The notes: a model not told the origin generated them from the sequence alone. 64,000 nucleotides of DNA from Massilia sp. YIM B02763 (GCF_030412015.1 NZ_JASNRD010000011.1:49861-113860), one strand, 5' to 3'. Shown: positions 37,993 to 47,722, counted from the first letter of the stretch. Translations and numbers: made by a program.

Positions 37993-38020
37993 GACGCCAG
38001 CGCGGCGACGCCAGCGCGGC
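37993..38020. repeat. Tandem 14-base duplication
   Basis: GACGCCAGCGCGGC occurs twice back to back (37993-38006, 38007-38020) in the short gap between the lipoprotein and SDR stops. Probably replication slippage. Confidence 0.7.
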
Positions 38021-38039
38021 CCCAGCCCGGCGCCGGCGC

Positions 38040-38747
38040 TCAGCGCTGGATGAGGTCGAGGTAGATGCCGGGCTCGGCGGCCACGCCGAGCTTGATCTTC
38101 TGCGACAGCTCGTCGACCAGTACTTCCTTCTGGCCGTCCTCGAGCGCGGCGTAGGTGCGTTCCACCACATGCGCCGGCTGCAGCTTGGGCACGTCGATGC
38201 CGCGGGTGAGGTCGGTGTCGATGAAGCCGACGTGCATGCCCAGCACCTGCGTGCCCTGTTCGCGCAGGGCGATGCGCAGGCCGTTGGTGAGGCTCCAGGC
38301 GGCCGACTTGCTGACCGCGTAGGCCGCCAGGAACGGGCTGCTGACCCAGCTCCCCACCGACAGCACGTTCAGCAAGGCGCCGCCGCCATTGCGGGCGAGC
38401 ACGGGCGCGAAGGCCTGGCTCACGCGCAGCATGCCGAACACGTTCGTGTCGAGCATGCGCTGCATCGCATCGATGCCGTTCGCGTCCAGCAGGCTGCCCG
38501 GCTGGGCGATGCCGGCATTGTTGACCACCAGCGTGACGTCGCCGCAGGCCGCCGCCGCCGCCGCGACCTGCTCGGGATCGGTGACGTCCAGGCGGACCGG
38601 CACCACGCCCGGCAGGGTGATGGACGCGGGATCGCGGGCGCCGGCATACACCTTGGCCGCACCCTTCTCCAGCGCCTGGCGGGCGAATTCCAGGCCGAGT
38701 CCACGGTTGGCGCCCGTCACGAGTACCACGGCGTTTTCGAGTTTCAT
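38040..38747 (-). CDS. Short-chain dehydrogenase/reductase
   Basis: 235-residue classical SDR. Cofactor motif TGANRGLG (11-18), NNAG (76-79) and the catalytic Ser130/133, Tyr143, Lys147 (YAVSK) are intact. Substrate unknown. The ATG at 38747 follows GAAGGAGC. The promoter carries a perfect 10-base inverted repeat shared with the adjacent TetR gene, so repression by that regulator is likely. Confidence 0.9.
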   Translation of the reverse strand: MKLENAVVLVTGANRGLGLEFARQALEKGAAKVYAGARDPASITLPGVVPVRLDVTDPEQVAAAAAACGDVTLVVNNAGIAQPGSLLDANGIDAMQRMLDTNVFGMLRVSQAFAPVLARNGGGALLNVLSVGSWVSSPFLAAYAVSKSAAWSLTNGLRIALREQGTQVLGMHVGFIDTDLTRGIDVPKLQPAHVVERTYAALEDGQKEVLVDELSQKIKLGVAAEPGIYLDLIQR

Positions 38748-38774
38748 TGCATGCTCCTTCAGCGGTTGTATAAA

Positions 38775-38804
38775 AAATATGACGAACGTCATATTTGTGG
38801 TCAA
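38775..38804 (-). promoter_or_regulatory. SDR promoter with TetR-type operator
   Basis: AAATATGACG (38775-38784), AA, CGTCATATTT (38787-38796) is a perfect inverted repeat. On the minus strand a TTGACC box (38799-38804) and CATATT (38776-38781) are 17 bases apart, so the palindrome fills the spacer and the -10. A repressor bound there would block polymerase. Confidence 0.75.
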
Positions 38805-38838
38805 GAAAATGGCCGGCCCCTGGACCGGCCGTGCAAAT

Positions 38839-39450
38839 TCATGGTCTGGCCGTGTGGCGGTCGTACTGCGCGAGCAGGGAAGCGGCGCAGGCGCGCAGGA
38901 TGTCGAGTCCGCCATTGTCCTTGCCCAGCACCCGCGCCATCTGGATGGCGCCCGCCATGGTGGCGGCGATGACCGTGGCGCTGTCGGCGCCGCCGTCGGT
39001 GCCGCTGCCCGGCGGCAGCGCCTCGCGCACGAGGGCGACGAGCGCACGCACGCGGCCGGCGGAGACCTCGCGCAACCCGTCGCTGCTGCGCGCCATCTCG
39101 GAGCCCAGCGCCGCGACGGTGCAGCCCGCTTCCGTGCTGGCCATGTGCGCTTCCGACAGGTATTCCTCGACCAGCAGGCGCAACGGCGACTGGCCGGCGT
39201 CCGCACGCCGGCGCAGCCGGTCGGACAGGGCCGCGTTGCTGCGCCGGCCCGCGTGTTCCACGGCCTCGACCAGCAGCGCGTCGCGCGAGGCGAAGTGGGC
39301 ATAGAAGCCGCCGTGCGTCAGGCCGGCCTGGCGCATCACGTCGGCCACGCCGACTCCGGCGATGCCGGAACGGTAGAGTTGCTGCGCGGTGGCATCGAGA
39401 ATGCGTTCGTGCGATTGCTGGCGGCGGGCTTGTCTGGCATCGGTGGGCAT
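38839..39450 (-). CDS. TetR-family transcriptional regulator
   Basis: 203 residues. N-terminal helix-turn-helix (about 15-60) with GVGVADVMRQAGLTHGGFYAHF, the recognition pattern of TetR proteins close to the NemR/AcrR groups. The C-terminal domain would bind an inducer. One Cys (about residue 109) could sense electrophiles, but that is speculative. It lies upstream of the SDR gene in the same direction, and both promoters carry related palindromes, suggesting autoregulation and control of the SDR. Confidence 0.9.
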   Translation of the reverse strand: MPTDARQARRQQSHERILDATAQQLYRSGIAGVGVADVMRQAGLTHGGFYAHFASRDALLVEAVEHAGRRSNAALSDRLRRRADAGQSPLRLLVEEYLSEAHMASTEAGCTVAALGSEMARSSDGLREVSAGRVRALVALVREALPPGSGTDGGADSATVIAATMAGAIQMARVLGKDNGGLDILRACAASLLAQYDRHTARP

Positions 39451-39464
39451 GGCGGCCTCGACGA

Positions 39465-39508
39465 AATATGATGAGACTCATATTATTCCCGTCATATTTC
39501 GCTGTCAA
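39465..39508 (-). promoter_or_regulatory. TetR-gene promoter with operator
   Basis: On the minus strand TTGACA (39503-39508), 17 bases, TAATAT (39480-39485): near-consensus. AATATGA and TCATATT (39465-39471, 39478-39484) form an inverted repeat over the -10 and start point, and CGTCATATTT (39490-39499), one half of the SDR operator, lies in the spacer. Confidence 0.7.
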
Positions 39509-39539
39509 GCGCTTTCGCGCCGGTGCGTACGGCGGCGTG

Positions 39540-40286
39540 TCAGAGGCGTTCCAGGACCCGGGCGCGGTACTGGCGGCTGCAGGGCACGCGCGCCCCGCCG
39601 CGCAGCAGCAGTTCGCAGTCTCCCTTGTCGAGCGCGACGACGCGCTCGATCCATGCCAGTTGCACGGCCGCGCGCCGGTGGCAGCGCACGAAGCCGGGGC
39701 CCAGGCGGTCGAGCAGCCCGGCCAATGTCTGGCGCAGCAGCGGACTGCCGGTCGGCGTATGCAGGGCGACGTAGTTGTCGGCCGTCTCGATCCAGCCGAT
39801 GTCGTCGATCGGTACGACGCGCGTGACGCCCCGTTCGCCCACCAGCAGCTGGCGCAGCGGGAGCGCGGGCAGGACGGGCGTCAAATGGGCGGCGTGCTCG
39901 CCGGTGGCGGGGGCGTGGGCCGCCGCGCGTTCCCGCAGCCGTTCACGCAGGCGCACGAGGGCCCGATCCAGGCGCGCGCCGTCGCAGGGCTTGAGCAGGT
40001 AGTCGATGGCGCGCGCGTCGAAGGCCTGCAGGGCGTAGCGGTCCCAGGCTGTCACGAACACGACCAGGGGCGCCGGTTCGGGCAGCGATGCCGCCAGTTC
40101 GATGCCGGACAGTTCCGGCATCTCGATGTCGAGCAGCAGCGCGTCCGGCCGGAACGCCTCGATGCGTGCCAGCGCGTCGATGCCGTCGGCCGCTTCCTCG
40201 ACGGCGGCGATGTCGTCGCGGCCGTCGAGCAGGCGGCGCAGGCGTGCGCGCGCCGGGGCTTCGTCGTCGACGATCAGGATGCGCAC
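39540..40286 (-). CDS. LytTR-family response regulator
   Basis: 248 residues: receiver domain (1-115; acidic pair in VDDE, phospho-acceptor Asp in LLDIEMP, Lys in LLKP) and a LytTR DNA-binding domain (about 145-248; IETADNYVALHT, FVRCHRR). Binds DNA through beta strands, unlike helix-turn-helix regulators. It overlaps the 3-prime end of the LytS-type kinase gene by 13 bases, so the two are a coupled two-component pair. Confidence 0.93.
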   Translation of the reverse strand: MRILIVDDEAPARARLRRLLDGRDDIAAVEEAADGIDALARIEAFRPDALLLDIEMPELSGIELAASLPEPAPLVVFVTAWDRYALQAFDARAIDYLLKPCDGARLDRALVRLRERLRERAAAHAPATGEHAAHLTPVLPALPLRQLLVGERGVTRVVPIDDIGWIETADNYVALHTPTGSPLLRQTLAGLLDRLGPGFVRCHRRAAVQLAWIERVVALDKGDCELLLRGGARVPCSRQYRARVLERL

Positions 40287-41407
40287 GGCAACCTCAGCTC
40301 GGCGCGCACACCGCCGCCCGCGCGCTCGGCGAGCGTCAGGCTGGCTTCGGCGCCGTACAGCGCCTGCAGGCGCGCGCGCAGGTTGGCCAGGCCGATGCCG
40401 CCGCGGTAGCCGCCGTCGGGCGCGCCGGCAGTCGCGCCTGCTTCATGGGGAGCCGCGTTCGCCTGCGCCGGCGCGGGCAGGGCGGGCGTTTGCAGCCGCC
40501 CGGCATCGTCCTCCACGCTCAGCACGAGCGCATCGCCGTCGCGCGCAGCGCCCACGGCGATGCGCGTCAGGCCGCGGCGCCGCTCCACCGTGTGCTTGAA
40601 CACGTTTTCCAGCAGCGGCTGCAGGCTCATCGCCGGCACCTCGCGCGCCAGCAGCGCCTCGTCGACGTGCCACTGCAGTTCCACGCGCTCGCCGAAGCGC
40701 GCCGCCATCACGCCCGCATAGCCGCGCGCCAGCGCCAGCTCGGCCTGCAGCGGCGCCTGGTGGCGCTCGCCCAGCGCGAGCGCGGCGCGCAGCACGTCGG
40801 CCAGCTGCACGAGGGTGGCGTCGGCCTTGCCGACGTCCGTGTGCATCAGCGAGGAAATCGTGTTGAGGGCATTGAACAGGAAGTGCGGCTGCATCTGCTG
40901 GCCGAGCCGCTGCAGGCGCGCCTGGGCCAGCAGCAGGTTGGCCTGTTCCGCGCGCAGTTTCGCTTCCAGCAGCGCGCGCCAGGACTTGATGCCGAAGCGG
41001 ATCACGGTGAACAGGCCCACGAAGATCGAGATCTTCATCGACTCGTATAAAAACAGGCGCGCCGGCGGATCGTGGCGGTAGATCTCGCCGACCAGGGCGT
41101 ACACGCCGTGGCGCAGGCCGAACGCCAGCGGCACGAAGGCGATCCAGTACATGGGCAGCCATAGCGCCTGGCGCGCGAACCAGCGCCACGGCGTGCCGAG
41201 CAGGCGGTCGTCGGCGCGCGAGCCGCGCACCTGGACCAGGGCCAGCACCGTGGTGACGATGGCCGACGAGCCTTCCCACAGCACCGGCTTCCATAATGCG
41301 CTGCCGTGTTCGTTGCGGATGTAGTCCTGCACGGCCACCAATATCATCAGCGCCCAGAACAGGATCCAGGCAAGCACGAAGACGGCATGGCGGCGCGGTA
41401 CTGACAT
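40274..41407 (-). CDS. LytS-type sensor histidine kinase
   Basis: 377 residues: four predicted membrane helices in the first half, then a His_kinase domain with the conserved His in QMQPHFLFNALNTI and a C-terminal ATPase domain (LLENVFKHTVE; GGIGLANLRARL). No extracellular sensor domain is visible, so it may sense within the membrane. Partner is the LytTR regulator downstream. The ATG at 41407 has no strong ribosome-binding site; other starts are possible. Divergent from the hybrid kinase gene. Confidence 0.88.
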   Translation of the reverse strand: MSVPRRHAVFVLAWILFWALMILVAVQDYIRNEHGSALWKPVLWEGSSAIVTTVLALVQVRGSRADDRLLGTPWRWFARQALWLPMYWIAFVPLAFGLRHGVYALVGEIYRHDPPARLFLYESMKISIFVGLFTVIRFGIKSWRALLEAKLRAEQANLLLAQARLQRLGQQMQPHFLFNALNTISSLMHTDVGKADATLVQLADVLRAALALGERHQAPLQAELALARGYAGVMAARFGERVELQWHVDEALLAREVPAMSLQPLLENVFKHTVERRRGLTRIAVGAARDGDALVLSVEDDAGRLQTPALPAPAQANAAPHEAGATAGAPDGGYRGGIGLANLRARLQALYGAEASLTLAERAGGGVRAELRLPCAS

Positions 41408-41570
41408 GGAAAGATCATGTTGTAATCCAGAACACATGTCAATCGCTGCCGCTCCGCTGAACAATATCGCCCCCTGCCTGCGGGCCGATGTGTCAGAATG
41501 CCACCACTGTCGCGGCTGCTTCCCTGGCAGCGAGCCCTGGCCCACGTGCGGCCGCAACCTTTTCACGCGA

Positions 41571-44500
41571 ATGTCCGACGATTTCCGTTCCCGCTATCCC
41601 TTCCTGAGTTTTCCTGGCGAAATGGCCGGCCTGATCCGCGCCAAGGACTGGTCCGCCACGCCGTTCGGTCCCATCGACACCTGGTCGCCCGCGCTGCGCT
41701 CCGCCGTCAGCATCTGCCTCGGCTCGCGCTTTCCCATGGTGCTGTACTGGGGCGAGACGCGCGCGCTGATCTACAACGACGCCTGGGCGCCCGTGCCCGG
41801 ACAGAAGCATCCGTGGGCGCTGGGGCGGCCGGGGTTCGAGGTCTGGTCCGAGATCTGGGACATCATCGGCCCCATGTTCGACCACGTCATGGACACGGGC
41901 GAGGCGACGTGGTCCGAGGACCAGCTGCTGCCGCTGAACCGCTACGGCTACGTGGAAGAGTGCTATTTCTACTACAGCTATTCGCCGGTGCGCGGCGAGG
42001 ACGGCACGGTGGAGGGCATCTTCACTGCGGTGACGGAGACTACCGACCGCGTGCTGGCCGAGCGCCGCGAGCGCCTGCTGCGCCAGGTGGCCGAGCACAC
42101 CTCGAACGCGCGCGGCGCCGCCGAGGTCTGCGCCAGCACCGTCGCGGTCCTGGCCCAGATGCCCGAGGAGGCGCCGTTCGTGCTCGCCTACCTGTACGAC
42201 GCGGCGACCGGCACGGTGGCGCTGGCCGGCCGCGCCGGCAGCATCGGCGACGCGCTCGTCCCCGCCGGGGCGGCGCTGGACGGCGCCGCGGCCTGGCCGT
42301 TCGCCGAAGCCCTGCAGGGCGGCGTGGCGGTGCCCGTGCAGGGCCTCGCGGCGCGCACGGGCGGCACCGTGCCGGGCACGTCCTGGCCCGAGCCGCTGGA
42401 CGAGGCGCTGGTGGTGCCCGTGCTGAGCGCGCGCCGCGACGCGCCCTACGGCTTCCTGGTGGCGGGACTCAGTCCGCGCCGGCGCCTGGACCGCGACTAC
42501 GCGACGCTGTTCGAACGCATCGCCGCCCACATGAGTACCGCCTTCGTCAACGTCGAGGCCTACGAGGTCGAGAAGCGCCGCGCCGAACAGCTGGCCGAGA
42601 TCGACCGCGCCAAGACGGTGTTCTTCTCGAACGCCAGCCACGAGCTGCGCACGCCGCTGACGCTGATGCTCGCGCCCCTGGGCGAACTGCTGGAGCAGGC
42701 CGACGACGGCGCGCGCGAGCGCCTGCGGCTCATCGAGCGCAACGGCCAGCGCCTGCTGCGCCTGGTCAACGGCCTGCTCGACTTCAGCCGCCTCGAAGCG
42801 GGGCGCGACGACGCGCGCTTCGTGCCGACCGACCTGGGCGCGTTCTCGGCCGACCTGGCCAGCAATTTCCGCTCGGCCTGCGAGCGTGCCGGACTGGCGC
42901 TGGAGATCGATTGCCCGGCCCTGCCGGAACCCGTCTGGATCGACCGGGCGATGTGGGAAAAGATCGTGCTCAACCTCGTGTCGAACGCGTTCAAGTTCAC
43001 GCTCGACGGCGCGATCGCGGTGGCGCTGCGGGCCCACGACGGCGCCGCGGAGCTGGCCGTCGCCGACAGCGGCGTCGGCATCCCGGAGGACGAACTGCCG
43101 CGCATCTTCGACCGCTTCCACCGCGTCGAGGGACAGCGCGGACGCTCGGTGGAAGGGACGGGCATCGGCCTGTCCCTCGTGCGCGAGCTGGTGCAGCTGC
43201 ACGGCGGCACGATCGGCGTGCGCAGCGCGGTCGGGCAGGGCACCGTGTTCACCGTGCGCATCCCGTTCGGCAACGCCCACCTGCCGCCCGAGAAGCTGCA
43301 TGCGGCACCGGCCGCGCCCGAGCCTGCGCCCGCGCGCGCCGGTGCCTGGGTCGAGGAAGCGCTCGGCTGGGTCGGCGGCGCGGCCGAGGCGCTGCCTGCG
43401 TCCGTGCCCGCGCACGCGGGCGCGCGCATCGTGCTGGCCGACGACAACGCCGACATGCGCGGCTACGTCGCGCGTATCCTGACCGAGGCGGGCTACCGGG
43501 TGGATGCCTGCGGCCACGGCGCGGCGGCGCTGGCGGCGGTGCGCGCCGGGCCGCTGCCCGACCTGGTGCTGTCCGACGTGATGATGCCGGACATGGATGG
43601 CTTCGCGCTGCTGCAGGCGCTGCGCGCCGACCCCGCCACGGCCGGCGTCGTCGTGATCCTGCTGTCGGCGCGTGCCGGCGAGGAGGCGCGCGTGGAGGGC
43701 CTGGATGCCGGCGCCGACGACTACATGGTCAAGCCCTTCAGCGCGCGCGAGCTGCGCGCCCGTGTCGACGGCGCCGTCACGCTGGCGCGCCAGCGCCGCG
43801 CGGCCCAGGCGCGCGAACAGGCGCTGCTGTCGGAAATCGAGGCCGGGCGCAGCCGCGCCGCCCTGCGCGAGAGCGAGGCCCACGTCGCCTCGCTGTTCGC
43901 GCAGAACGCGGCGGGCATCGCCGAGGCGGACATGGACTGGCGCCTGGTGCGCGTGAACGACCGCTACTGCGAGATCGTCGGCCACCGGCGCGAGGACCTG
44001 CTCGGACGTTCGCTGCTGGAACTGGTGCACGACGAGGATGCCGGCGAAAACCTGGCGCTGCTCGAGCGCCTGGCCGCCGACGGCCGCCCGTTCAACCTGG
44101 AGAACCGCTACCGCCGCGCCGACGGCAGCGCGGCCTGGGTCAGCAAGGCCGTGGCGCCGGTGCGCGCGGAAGGCAGCGCGGCGCCCAGCGGCGTGGTGGC
44201 CCTGGTGCTCGACATCGGCGACCGCAAGCTGGCCGAGCGCCTGCGCGAGGCGGACCAGCGCAAGGACGAGTTCCTGGCGATGCTGGCGCACGAGCTGCGG
44301 AACCCGCTGGCGCCGATCGGCGCCGCCGCCCAGCTGCTGCAGATCGGCCAGCTCGATCCGGAGCGCATGCGCCATACCAGCCGCATCATCGGGCGCCAGG
44401 TGGAGCACATGACGCACCTGATCAACGACCTGCTGGACGTGTCGCGCGTGACGCGCGGCCTCGTCGAACTGGAGCGCACGCGCCTGGACGTGAGCCAGAT

Positions 44501-45365
44501 CGCGGCCGACGCCGTCGAACAGGTCGCGCCGCTGGTGCAGGCGCGCCGCCACCGCCTCGACCTGCACCTGGCGCCTGAGGCGGCCGAGGTGATGGGCGAC
44601 AAGAAGCGCCTGGTCCAGGTGCTGACCAACCTGCTCGGCAACGCCGCCAAGTACACCGACGAGGGCGGCCGCATCCAGCTGCGTACCGCCGTGCATGCGC
44701 ACGAGATCCGCATCGAGGTCGAGGACAACGGCATCGGCATGACGCCCGAGCTGGCCGCGCGCGCGTTCGACCTGTTCACGCAGGGCGAGCGCACCTCGGA
44801 CCGCTCGATGGGCGGGCTGGGGCTGGGCCTGGCGCTGGTGCGCAGCCTCGTCGAACTGCACGGCGGCACGGCGCGTTGCCACAGCGCGGGACCGGGCCGG
44901 GGCAGCACCTTCACCGTGTGCCTGCCGCGCGCCGCCGCGCGGCAGGCGGACGACGGCGCCGCGGCCTCGGGCGCCGGGGGAGCGGCGGCCGGCGCGCGCC
45001 GGCTGCGCATCCTCGTGGTCGACGACAACGTCGATGCCGCCGCGATGCTGGCGATGCTGCTGGAGGCGGCCGGCCACGAGGTTGCCGTCGAGCACGGGTC
45101 GCAGGCGGCGCTGGCGCGCGCCGGCGCCTTCCTGCCCGACGTGTGCCTGCTCGACATCGGCTTGCCGGACATGGACGGCAACGCGCTGGCCCGGCGCCTG
45201 CGGGCCGAGCCGGCGAGCGCGGGCGCGCTGCTGATCGCGGTCACCGGCTATGGCCAGGACAGCGACCGCCAGCGCTCGCTGGAAGCCGGCTTCGACCACC
45301 ACCTGGTCAAGCCGCTCGACATCGTGGCGCTGGAAGCCATCCTGGCGCATGCCGGCGCGTCCTGA
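41571..45365 (+). CDS. Hybrid sensor kinase with two transmitters and two receivers
   Basis: About 1264 residues. Order: PAS-like domain (about 30-170), GAF (190-335), HisKA/ATPase with His357 (SHELRTPLT), receiver with Asp669 (LSDVMMPDMDG), PAS (about 735-850), second HisKA/ATPase with His907 (LAHELRNPLAP) and a C-terminal receiver with Asp1195 (LLDIGLPDMDG). No membrane segment and no DNA-binding domain, so it is a cytosolic phosphorelay protein whose output is elsewhere. The ATG at 41571 precedes the conserved PAS; an in-frame ATG at 41406 would add 55 Cys-rich residues. Confidence 0.9.
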   Translation: MSDDFRSRYPFLSFPGEMAGLIRAKDWSATPFGPIDTWSPALRSAVSICLGSRFPMVLYWGETRALIYNDAWAPVPGQKHPWALGRPGFEVWSEIWDIIGPMFDHVMDTGEATWSEDQLLPLNRYGYVEECYFYYSYSPVRGEDGTVEGIFTAVTETTDRVLAERRERLLRQVAEHTSNARGAAEVCASTVAVLAQMPEEAPFVLAYLYDAATGTVALAGRAGSIGDALVPAGAALDGAAAWPFAEALQGGVAVPVQGLAARTGGTVPGTSWPEPLDEALVVPVLSARRDAPYGFLVAGLSPRRRLDRDYATLFERIAAHMSTAFVNVEAYEVEKRRAEQLAEIDRAKTVFFSNASHELRTPLTLMLAPLGELLEQADDGARERLRLIERNGQRLLRLVNGLLDFSRLEAGRDDARFVPTDLGAFSADLASNFRSACERAGLALEIDCPALPEPVWIDRAMWEKIVLNLVSNAFKFTLDGAIAVALRAHDGAAELAVADSGVGIPEDELPRIFDRFHRVEGQRGRSVEGTGIGLSLVRELVQLHGGTIGVRSAVGQGTVFTVRIPFGNAHLPPEKLHAAPAAPEPAPARAGAWVEEALGWVGGAAEALPASVPAHAGARIVLADDNADMRGYVARILTEAGYRVDACGHGAAALAAVRAGPLPDLVLSDVMMPDMDGFALLQALRADPATAGVVVILLSARAGEEARVEGLDAGADDYMVKPFSARELRARVDGAVTLARQRRAAQAREQALLSEIEAGRSRAALRESEAHVASLFAQNAAGIAEADMDWRLVRVNDRYCEIVGHRREDLLGRSLLELVHDEDAGENLALLERLAADGRPFNLENRYRRADGSAAWVSKAVAPVRAEGSAAPSGVVALVLDIGDRKLAERLREADQRKDEFLAMLAHELRNPLAPIGAAAQLLQIGQLDPERMRHTSRIIGRQVEHMTHLINDLLDVSRVTRGLVELERTRLDVSQIAADAVEQVAPLVQARRHRLDLHLAPEAAEVMGDKKRLVQVLTNLLGNAAKYTDEGGRIQLRTAVHAHEIRIEVEDNGIGMTPELAARAFDLFTQGERTSDRSMGGLGLGLALVRSLVELHGGTARCHSAGPGRGSTFTVCLPRAAARQADDGAAASGAGGAAAGARRLRILVVDDNVDAAAMLAMLLEAAGHEVAVEHGSQAALARAGAFLPDVCLLDIGLPDMDGNALARRLRAEPASAGALLIAVTGYGQDSDRQRSLEAGFDHHLVKPLDIVALEAILAHAGAS

Positions 45366-45444
45366 CGGGCAGCGCCGGGGCAGGGTGGCGCTGCCGGATC
45401 GGCGGTTTCGGTAGAATCGGCCCATCCGAACACCGGGACACCGC

Positions 45445-47067
45445 ATGCCGCCCGCGACCACGTCATCCAAGTCATTGCCCGTCTTCTGCGCGGCTGCCTG
45501 CGTCGCCATTTCCACGGTCAGCCTCCTGGGCTGGGCCGCCGGCATCGACTGGTTGACGTCCTTCGCACCGGGCCTGCCCCGGCTGGTGCCGATGACCGCC
45601 ATACTGTTTCTGCTGGCCGGCCTGGCGCTGTGGTCGCAGACCCGCGCGAGCGCGCCGCGGTCCGCGCCGGGCGTCGCGGCGGCCGCGCTGGTCGCAGCCG
45701 GCGCCGTCGCGATCCTCGGGAGCCACGCGGCGCAGCAAGTCTCCGCGCCATTCGCGCTCGGCGTCGACTCGTACGCGTTTACCCTGTCCTCGCCCGTCAC
45801 CGCGGCCATGTTCCTGGCGCTGGGCGCCAGCCTGGCCTGCATGCCGTGGCCGCGCGCGCTGCGCTGGGGGCAGTGGCTCGCGCTGGGCCTGCTGCTGATG
45901 GCGCTGCTGACCTTGGCCGGCTACGTCTTCCGCGATACCTTCCTGTATGCGCTGTTGCCGGGCAAGGGCACCTCGATCCCGACCACGCTGGCGTTCATCC
46001 TGCTGGCGCTGGGCGTGCTGGCGCTACGGCCGGCCGAGGGCATGATGGTCGCGGTGCACGGTCCCGGCCCGTCCGCGTGGGTGACGCGGCGCCTGCTGCT
46101 CTCGGCGCTGGCGGTACCCGTGCTGCTGGGTGCCGCCATCGGCTTCGCCCTGCACCTGGACATGATCGACGTCGGCACCGCCATCGCCTTCCTCGTCTGG
46201 GGCATGGTCGCGCTGTTCACGGCGGTCGTCTGGATCTTCGCCCTCGTGCTGCAGCGCTACGACGCGGCGCGGCGCCAGGCCGAGCGCGAACGCGAGGCCG
46301 CCCTGGAGGCGCTGCGCGAAGCCGATGCGCGCAAGGACGACTTCATGGCGCTGCTGGCGCACGAACTGCGCAACCCGCTGGCGCCGATCCGCGCCGCGGC
46401 CGAGTTCCTCAAGCTGGGCAACTGCGATCCCGCGCAGATGCGCCGCACCAGCGACATCATCAAGCGCCAGACCGACTACATGGTGCACCTGGTCGAGGAC
46501 CTGCTCGACGTCTCGCGCGCGCGGCGCGGCCTGATCGCGCTGGACAAGGTGCCGGTCGACCTGGTCGACGCCGTGGGCGACGCCGTCGAGCAGGTCAAAC
46601 CGCAGATGGCGCGCCGCGGCCACCGGCTGGAGGTCGACCTGCCGGAGCGGCACCCGAGCGTGCTGGGCGATCACAAGCGCCTCGTGCAGGTCGTGGCGAA
46701 CCTGCTCGGCAACGCGGCCAAGTACACGCCCGAAGGGGGCCACGTGCGCCTGCAGCTGCGCGCCGACGACAAGCGGATCGAGGTGGAAGTGCGCGACGAC
46801 GGCATCGGCATCGATGCCGCGCTGCTGCCGCGGGTGTTCGACTCCTTCACCCAGGGCACGCGCACGGCCGGCCGCGCCGAGGGCGGCCTGGGACTCGGGC
46901 TGGCCCTGGTCAAGCGCCTGGCCGAGCTGCACGGCGGCGACGTGACGGCCGATAGCGCGGGCAATGGCCAGGGCAGCACCTTCGTGCTGACGCTGCCGCG
47001 CATGCAGGGCATGCCGGATGGGCAGCCCGGCGCGCGCGTGGCGGCACGGCTGCCGCTGCGTTCCTGA
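45445..47067 (+). CDS. Membrane sensor histidine kinase
   Basis: 540 residues. Seven or eight hydrophobic segments fill residues 1-275, followed by a HisKA/ATPase module with His306 (LAHELRNPLAP). The module strongly resembles the second transmitter of the preceding hybrid kinase (shared KD-FMALLAHELRNPLAPI- and GD-KRLVQV--NLLGNAAKYT-type blocks), which suggests duplication. No receiver. No cognate regulator follows. The stop is directly adjacent to the PEP-CTERM stop on the other strand. Confidence 0.88.
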   Translation: MPPATTSSKSLPVFCAAACVAISTVSLLGWAAGIDWLTSFAPGLPRLVPMTAILFLLAGLALWSQTRASAPRSAPGVAAAALVAAGAVAILGSHAAQQVSAPFALGVDSYAFTLSSPVTAAMFLALGASLACMPWPRALRWGQWLALGLLLMALLTLAGYVFRDTFLYALLPGKGTSIPTTLAFILLALGVLALRPAEGMMVAVHGPGPSAWVTRRLLLSALAVPVLLGAAIGFALHLDMIDVGTAIAFLVWGMVALFTAVVWIFALVLQRYDAARRQAEREREAALEALREADARKDDFMALLAHELRNPLAPIRAAAEFLKLGNCDPAQMRRTSDIIKRQTDYMVHLVEDLLDVSRARRGLIALDKVPVDLVDAVGDAVEQVKPQMARRGHRLEVDLPERHPSVLGDHKRLVQVVANLLGNAAKYTPEGGHVRLQLRADDKRIEVEVRDDGIGIDAALLPRVFDSFTQGTRTAGRAEGGLGLGLALVKRLAELHGGDVTADSAGNGQGSTFVLTLPRMQGMPDGQPGARVAARLPLRS

Positions 47068-47661
47068 TTACCCGACCCGGGTTCCGGAGCGGGAGCGGCG
47101 CACGGCGCCGGCCAGCCCGAGCCCGGCCAGCACGAGCGCCAGCGAACCCGGTTCCGGTACCTGCGCCGCGCTCTCGAACGTCAGGTCGTCCATCACATAC
47201 GATGCCTGCGCGCCGGTGGACACGACGACGGTGTCGATGGCGCCGTTCCAGCCGGCGTCCAGGAAGGCCGGCGACTCGGACAATTGCAGGGACGCCGAAC
47301 TGGCGACGAGCTGGCCGCCGAAGTACAGGTCGAAGCGCACGCTGCTGTCGCCGTAGCCGGAGAACCAGGCGCCGTCGAAGACCGTGGGCGTCGCGAAGCG
47401 GATGGCGCTGGCGATCGGCCCGCCGTCGATCCAGTCCGTCGTCACGCGGCCCTGGCCGGAATGGGCGGTGAACGGCGCCTGCTCGCCGGTGAAGACGGAC
47501 AGGCCGGAGGCCGACCAGTCGAGGCCACCGTAGTTGGCGGGAACGGCGGCATAACCGTCGGGACCGACGATGTCGTCGAAGGTCAGCACGGTCGCCGAGG
47601 CGAAGGGAGCGCACAGCGCGATCGTTGCGCTCAGTGCGACATTGCGGAAGATGGGATGCAT
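47068..47661 (-). CDS. PEP-CTERM sorting-domain protein
   Basis: 197 residues: signal peptide (to about ASA at 23), a beta-rich middle region and the C-terminal VPEP motif (168-171), a hydrophobic helix and a basic RRSRSG end. The tail targets proteins to the exosortase/EpsH system in exopolysaccharide-producing bacteria. Function of the secreted part unknown. Downstream of, and co-directional with, the phospholipase gene, 61 bases away. Confidence 0.88.
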   Translation of the reverse strand: MHPIFRNVALSATIALCAPFASATVLTFDDIVGPDGYAAVPANYGGLDWSASGLSVFTGEQAPFTAHSGQGRVTTDWIDGGPIASAIRFATPTVFDGAWFSGYGDSSVRFDLYFGGQLVASSASLQLSESPAFLDAGWNGAIDTVVVSTGAQASYVMDDLTFESAAQVPEPGSLALVLAGLGLAGAVRRSRSGTRVG

Positions 47662-47722
47662 GGCAATCCAGTCGATAGGGTCAAATAGGGCGCGGCCGGC
47701 GCGTGCCGGCCGCGTATCAAGT

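Noticed and set aside
41493..45842. A 1449-residue antisense frame over the hybrid kinase
   Set aside because: The plus strand has seven intact domains with catalytic residues; the antisense protein is compositional noise.
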